Below are positions 49,396 to 52,191 of a stretch of 52,191 nt of DNA, in pieces. The notes under the pieces were generated by a model. That model was given only the letters and a program-made list of their open reading frames with translations. It was not told the origin of the DNA and searched no databases. Source of the stretch: an uncultured Spirochaetaceae bacterium. GTDB lineage: Bacteria; Spirochaetota; Spirochaetia; Sphaerochaetales; Sphaerochaetaceae. Position 1 is the first letter of the stretch. Each line of letters begins with the position of its first letter. Location of the stretch: assembly GCA_944389275.1 (NCBI GenBank), contig CALXLT010000036.1, forward strand, positions 1-52,191, read 5' to 3'. A program made the translations under genes and the position numbers.

Positions 49396-50229
49396 ATGGA
49401 AAGATTCCCGATAAGGTTTTCCCCCGATGTGAAGTCACTGATCGAAAGCTTCTCGTCCTGCTTCAATGTCCGCATAACCTTCTTCTCGAGGGATATGGAG
49501 GAGTACCTTGTCGGCTATCATGTCCCCGATTCCGATTTCTGCTCGATGATACAGAAGAGCCTCGGACTCAGGCCCCTCTGCCAGAAGGAGGATAGGTCGG
49601 CCTGCATGAAGGCGTTGGCAAAAGGGGAGAGCATCATCTACACATGCCATGCCGGACTTTCCGAGGCCGTGATACCTGTCCGGATCCAGGGTGACACTGC
49701 CTTCTACGCGCTCATCGGCCAGTTCCGCAGATGCGATAGCTGCTCCGGCGCTTTAGCCAAAGCCATCGAAGGACAGGGATTGGATAGGAAGGAGTATGAC
49801 AATGCCTTCCAGGAAAGGCCTTTTCTTTCTGATTGCAGGATCCGCTCCATGCTATCTTTATTCGAGAACATCCTTCATATCCTCATATCCACAGGCCAGA
49901 TGAGGAGAGGAACCGCGACCGCGGCGGAGGAGATACTTGGATATATCGATGGGCACATAGGGGAGAGCATCACGATAGGGGATGCAGCAAAGGCCCTGTC
50001 GCGCAGCGTCTCCTCCGTCTCCCATATAGCCAGAAGTGCCTTCGGTCTTTCCTTCAAGGAGATGGTGATAGAACATAAGCTCATGGCCTTCGATGAGATG
50101 ATGGAGCTTACCCCCGGCATGACCGTCAAGGAGGCCGCCTCGTTGGTCGGCTATGACGATCCCCTGTATTTCTCCCGCCTCTACCGGAAGAAGCGCGGAT
50201 TCCCTCCATCTTCGATGAAACGGAAGTGA
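49396..50229 (+). CDS. AraC-family regulator with PocR sensor domain
   Basis: A 277-residue regulator. The N-terminal half (about 10-165) is a PocR-type ligand-binding domain: VRITFFSRDMEEY, FCSMIQKSLGLRPLCQKEDR, the cysteine-bearing YTCHAGLSEAVIPV and GQFRR. The C-terminal half (about 180-277) has two helix-turn-helix units (TIGDAAKALSRSVSSVSHI, VKEAASLVGYDDPLYFSRLY). Such regulators often control sugar or diol catabolism. The ATG at 49396 is chosen over TTG 49390; a TAGGAT box ends 9 nt before it. It is divergent from the hexosamine-kinase gene, 90 nt away, which it may control. Confidence 0.85.
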   Translation: MERFPIRFSPDVKSLIESFSSCFNVRITFFSRDMEEYLVGYHVPDSDFCSMIQKSLGLRPLCQKEDRSACMKALAKGESIIYTCHAGLSEAVIPVRIQGDTAFYALIGQFRRCDSCSGALAKAIEGQGLDRKEYDNAFQERPFLSDCRIRSMLSLFENILHILISTGQMRRGTATAAEEILGYIDGHIGESITIGDAAKALSRSVSSVSHIARSAFGLSFKEMVIEHKLMAFDEMMELTPGMTVKEAASLVGYDDPLYFSRLYRKKRGFPPSSMKRK

Positions 50230-50255
50230 TTTTATCAAATCGAAAGTAAAAATCC

Positions 50256-50286
50256 TTGACCGATTAATACGGGGGGGGGGTAATAT
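50256..50286 (+). promoter_or_regulatory. Promoter with a poly-G spacer (probable phase-variable switch)
   Basis: TTGACC (50256-50261) and TAATAT (50281-50286) are separated by 19 bp: GATTAATAC followed by ten G residues (50271-50280). The preferred spacing is 17 bp, so two fewer G residues would give optimal spacing. Slipped-strand changes in the G count would therefore raise or lower transcription of the downstream lipoprotein gene. GGAGGGG stands 4 nt before the ATG. Confidence 0.75.
50271..50280 (+). repeat. G10 homopolymer
   Basis: Ten consecutive G residues within a promoter spacer, in a locally AT-rich region. No other G run of this length is seen in the window. Confidence 0.95.
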
Positions 50287-50315
50287 TACTAAAGAAATTA
50301 TCTCTGGAGGGGTAT

Positions 50316-52191
50316 ATGAGAAAAACAATGTTTGCTACATTGTGCATCTTCTTGATGCTCTTTGCGTTCGCATCGTGCTCAAATGATAGCGGCAAGCCAG
50401 GATTCACAGGCGATGCCCGTGATGTCGCCGAGGCATTGGATCCGGCAAAGCTTGTCGGTGATGTCCTTAAGCCGGGCGCTGAGAATGTTGATGTTGAATA
50501 TAAGCTCATACAGCAGGGTGGAGCATCTTCATCTGCAGCAAAGGCTACGGCTGAAAGCGCAACACTCCAGGCTACCGTGACATTCGATGGCTATAAGGTT
50601 CCGAATACAAGCTATGTCATCACGGATGGAACACTGGTCTATGTATTCGAGGGAACAGTTTCTGCAGAAGGCAAGTTCACAGCAAGCAGTGCTGTTACCG
50701 TGAAGACAGGAAGCAAGCTTATTGTTGATACTGACAAAGGCAATGCGGAGGTCGCTATCAGTGAGGTAAAGGCTTCCGTCAATGCCTTCACAGCTGATGT
50801 GAGCAAGGCTGGATCTGATGGAGTTCTTCCTGCGGATACCTCAATCACTGTAAATGTAACAGTCGATGAGGATATCAAGGTGAGCGTAGGAGACAAGGAT
50901 GTAACAGTTAAGCCCGAGGAGCCAGCATCGGAGCCGGATCCAAAGCAGACTATCAGCAATGAAGAGGAGCTCAGGGCTGCGTCTTCAAGTGGCAAGGGCG
51001 TGTATTACCTTACAAAGGACATAAAGCTTGCTAGCCAGCTTAATATCACAGCTCCAATCACTCTTGACGGTGAAGGGAAGTGGACTATCTCAAGGGATAC
51101 TAATGGAGTAGCAAGTTCTGATAAAACTGCTAATGCGATTATCCAGATAACAGCTGATGGTGTCACCCTTCGGAATCTGAAAGTTGCAGGTTCTTCTGCC
51201 GTAACTGATGAGTGGGATAATGGAGAGTATGGCATCAAGATCTATGATGTGGAGAATGTCATTCTTAGGAATGTTTCCGTAACGAAGGTCAATGCAGGTG
51301 TTCTTGTAAATGGTTCCAAGGCAACCCTTGAGGGGACTGTTGATGTGACAGGGAATATCTTCGGAGGCATCGAAGTCAGCAAGGGAGAAGCTGCAACACT
51401 CACGCCATCTGCTCTTACGATCAAAGGAACGGTAGTGTGCACAGATACCAAGGTTCCTGCTGTGTGGATTGATGGTATTAATGATGGAAACACCGTTACG
51501 GGGACAGGGGCTGATGCTATGACTTCCTTTACATCTTTGACTAAACCAGAGCAGAAATGGTTCATAACAAAGGCCCAAGAAGAGTATCCCGTGAATCAGA
51601 GTGGCAAGACAGTTCTAGATGATGCTACGGATTTCTCCAACCTTACGGCTGGTAGCTACATCATCACAAATGACCTGGTTCTTAATGCTCCTGTTAAAAT
51701 CTCTGCCTCTGATATTACGATCTATGGTGCAGGGTATAAGATCACTGCTCCGGTTGATAGTGTCAGTCAGAATTCAGCTCCGATTATCTTCTCTGGCAGC
51801 AAAGTAGAGATATCTGATGTTTCTTTTGAGATGTCTGGTACTTCAAGTAATAGTGTATTTGCAATCCGGCTTGGTTCAGGAGATGGTGATATGGCAACTG
51901 CTCCTAGTGAAATCAGGCTTTCTGATGTTGAGATTGTGAATGAAGGTCAGGCTTGTGGAATAAATATCCACACGGCAAAAGATGTAGTGCTTGAGAATAT
52001 TACATCGGATGCAAGCAATAAGGCCCCGATTAACATCTCATCCTCTTCTGTAACGTTGACAGGTGATTTCTCTCTTGCAGAATCAGCTTGGAAGTATGAT
52101 GTTCAGGTGAATGGCAATGATGGTTCACCGGAGCATAAGGCTTCAACTGTTGATTTCTCCAATACAGCTGGAATCAATGGTGTATGGCAGG
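50316..52191 (+). CDS. Large beta-helix lipoprotein, 3' end outside window
   Basis: Open from the ATG at 50316 to the window edge (at least 625 residues, no stop). The signal peptide ends FAFASC, making C21 the probable lipidation site. A Ser/Ala-rich region (about 25-200) is followed by a segment that alternates beta strands with turns and resembles a right-handed beta-helix (about 210 onward: GVYYLTKDIKLASQLNIT, ITADGVTLRNLKVAG, DVENVILRNVSV, and again SDITIYGAGYKI, GSKVEISDVSFEM). Related folds occur in surface adhesins and carbohydrate-binding proteins. The gene is more AT-rich than its surroundings and has a poly-G promoter, so it is likely a phase-variable surface protein. Confidence 0.82.
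   Translation, partial: MRKTMFATLCIFLMLFAFASCSNDSGKPGFTGDARDVAEALDPAKLVGDVLKPGAENVDVEYKLIQQGGASSSAAKATAESATLQATVTFDGYKVPNTSYVITDGTLVYVFEGTVSAEGKFTASSAVTVKTGSKLIVDTDKGNAEVAISEVKASVNAFTADVSKAGSDGVLPADTSITVNVTVDEDIKVSVGDKDVTVKPEEPASEPDPKQTISNEEELRAASSSGKGVYYLTKDIKLASQLNITAPITLDGEGKWTISRDTNGVASSDKTANAIIQITADGVTLRNLKVAGSSAVTDEWDNGEYGIKIYDVENVILRNVSVTKVNAGVLVNGSKATLEGTVDVTGNIFGGIEVSKGEAATLTPSALTIKGTVVCTDTKVPAVWIDGINDGNTVTGTGADAMTSFTSLTKPEQKWFITKAQEEYPVNQSGKTVLDDATDFSNLTAGSYIITNDLVLNAPVKISASDITIYGAGYKITAPVDSVSQNSAPIIFSGSKVEISDVSFEMSGTSSNSVFAIRLGSGDGDMATAPSEIRLSDVEIVNEGQACGINIHTAKDVVLENITSDASNKAPINISSSSVTLTGDFSLAESAWKYDVQVNGNDGSPEHKASTVDFSNTAGINGVWQ

Overview
The window looks like a gut-type spirochaete, probably in or near the Sphaerochaetaceae. 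This is inferred from style, not from a marker gene. The clues are a secreted sugar-binding protein that begins GGSKES after its signal peptide, several lipoproteins with loose lipoboxes, a 593-residue phosphohexomutase, sodium-pump decarboxylase subunits, and frequent AGG and ATA codons. Base composition is moderately GC-rich. It falls in the short accessory segments and in the lipoprotein gene at the right end.

Left part (1-5.5 kb): the end of a zinc-type dehydrogenase, then galactonate dehydratase, a KDPG-type aldolase and a PfkB-type KDG kinase form one sugar-acid operon. A lipoprotein with three internal repeats and a glycolipid glycosyltransferase follow. At 5.5-9.1 kb come a small unknown protein, a HAD phosphatase, tRNA-Val(GAC) with a clear promoter and terminator, and a small accessory segment with RhuM, a Xre antitoxin and a frameshifted HigB-like toxin. 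At 9.1-13.3 kb a TrmD carries a C-terminal degenerate aminoglycoside-phosphotransferase domain. Next to it a copper operon encodes CopA, with a CopZ domain fused at its end, and CsoR, and has a probable CsoR operator in front.

Middle part: an M20 peptidase, an MFS permease, MalQ, Na+-pump decarboxylase beta and gamma subunits (the gamma gene is only 44 codons), a GNAT protein, and a MarR regulator followed by a heterodimeric ABC exporter. From 23.4 to 36.6 kb is a glycosaminoglycan-type utilisation locus. It has two ABC permeases, a binding protein, three sulfatases, a GH88 unsaturated uronyl hydrolase, and a divergent membrane-anchored AraC sensor-regulator with a heparinase II/III-family lyase. 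None of the degradative enzymes has a signal peptide, so sulfated oligosaccharides are probably imported intact and processed in the cytoplasm. The product KDG could be fed to the KDG kinase and aldolase at the left end. A hexosamine 1-kinase near 49 kb could take the amino sugar.

Right part: an aldo/keto reductase with ferredoxin clusters, a secreted fusion of a SAM-hydroxide-adenosyltransferase-like barrel with a tyrosine phosphatase, then a roughly 2 kb cassette (CMD-cupin protein, structured RNA leader, DUF3800 protein, small membrane ORF). The cassette is flanked by an 82-nt imperfect direct repeat; the left copy is a truncated duplicate of the start of the gene on its right. After it come a left-handed beta-helix protein, a phosphohexomutase, an exported InlB-repeat-like protein, threonine synthase, a second fold-type-II PLP enzyme, a stand-alone DUF3320 protein, the NahK-like kinase and a PocR-AraC regulator. 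The window ends inside a large beta-helix lipoprotein gene whose promoter has ten G residues between the -35 and -10 boxes. This is the arrangement of a phase-variable promoter and is the strongest novelty candidate. Several genes lack a Shine-Dalgarno sequence and have a -10 box 6-9 nt before the start codon, which suggests leaderless transcripts.
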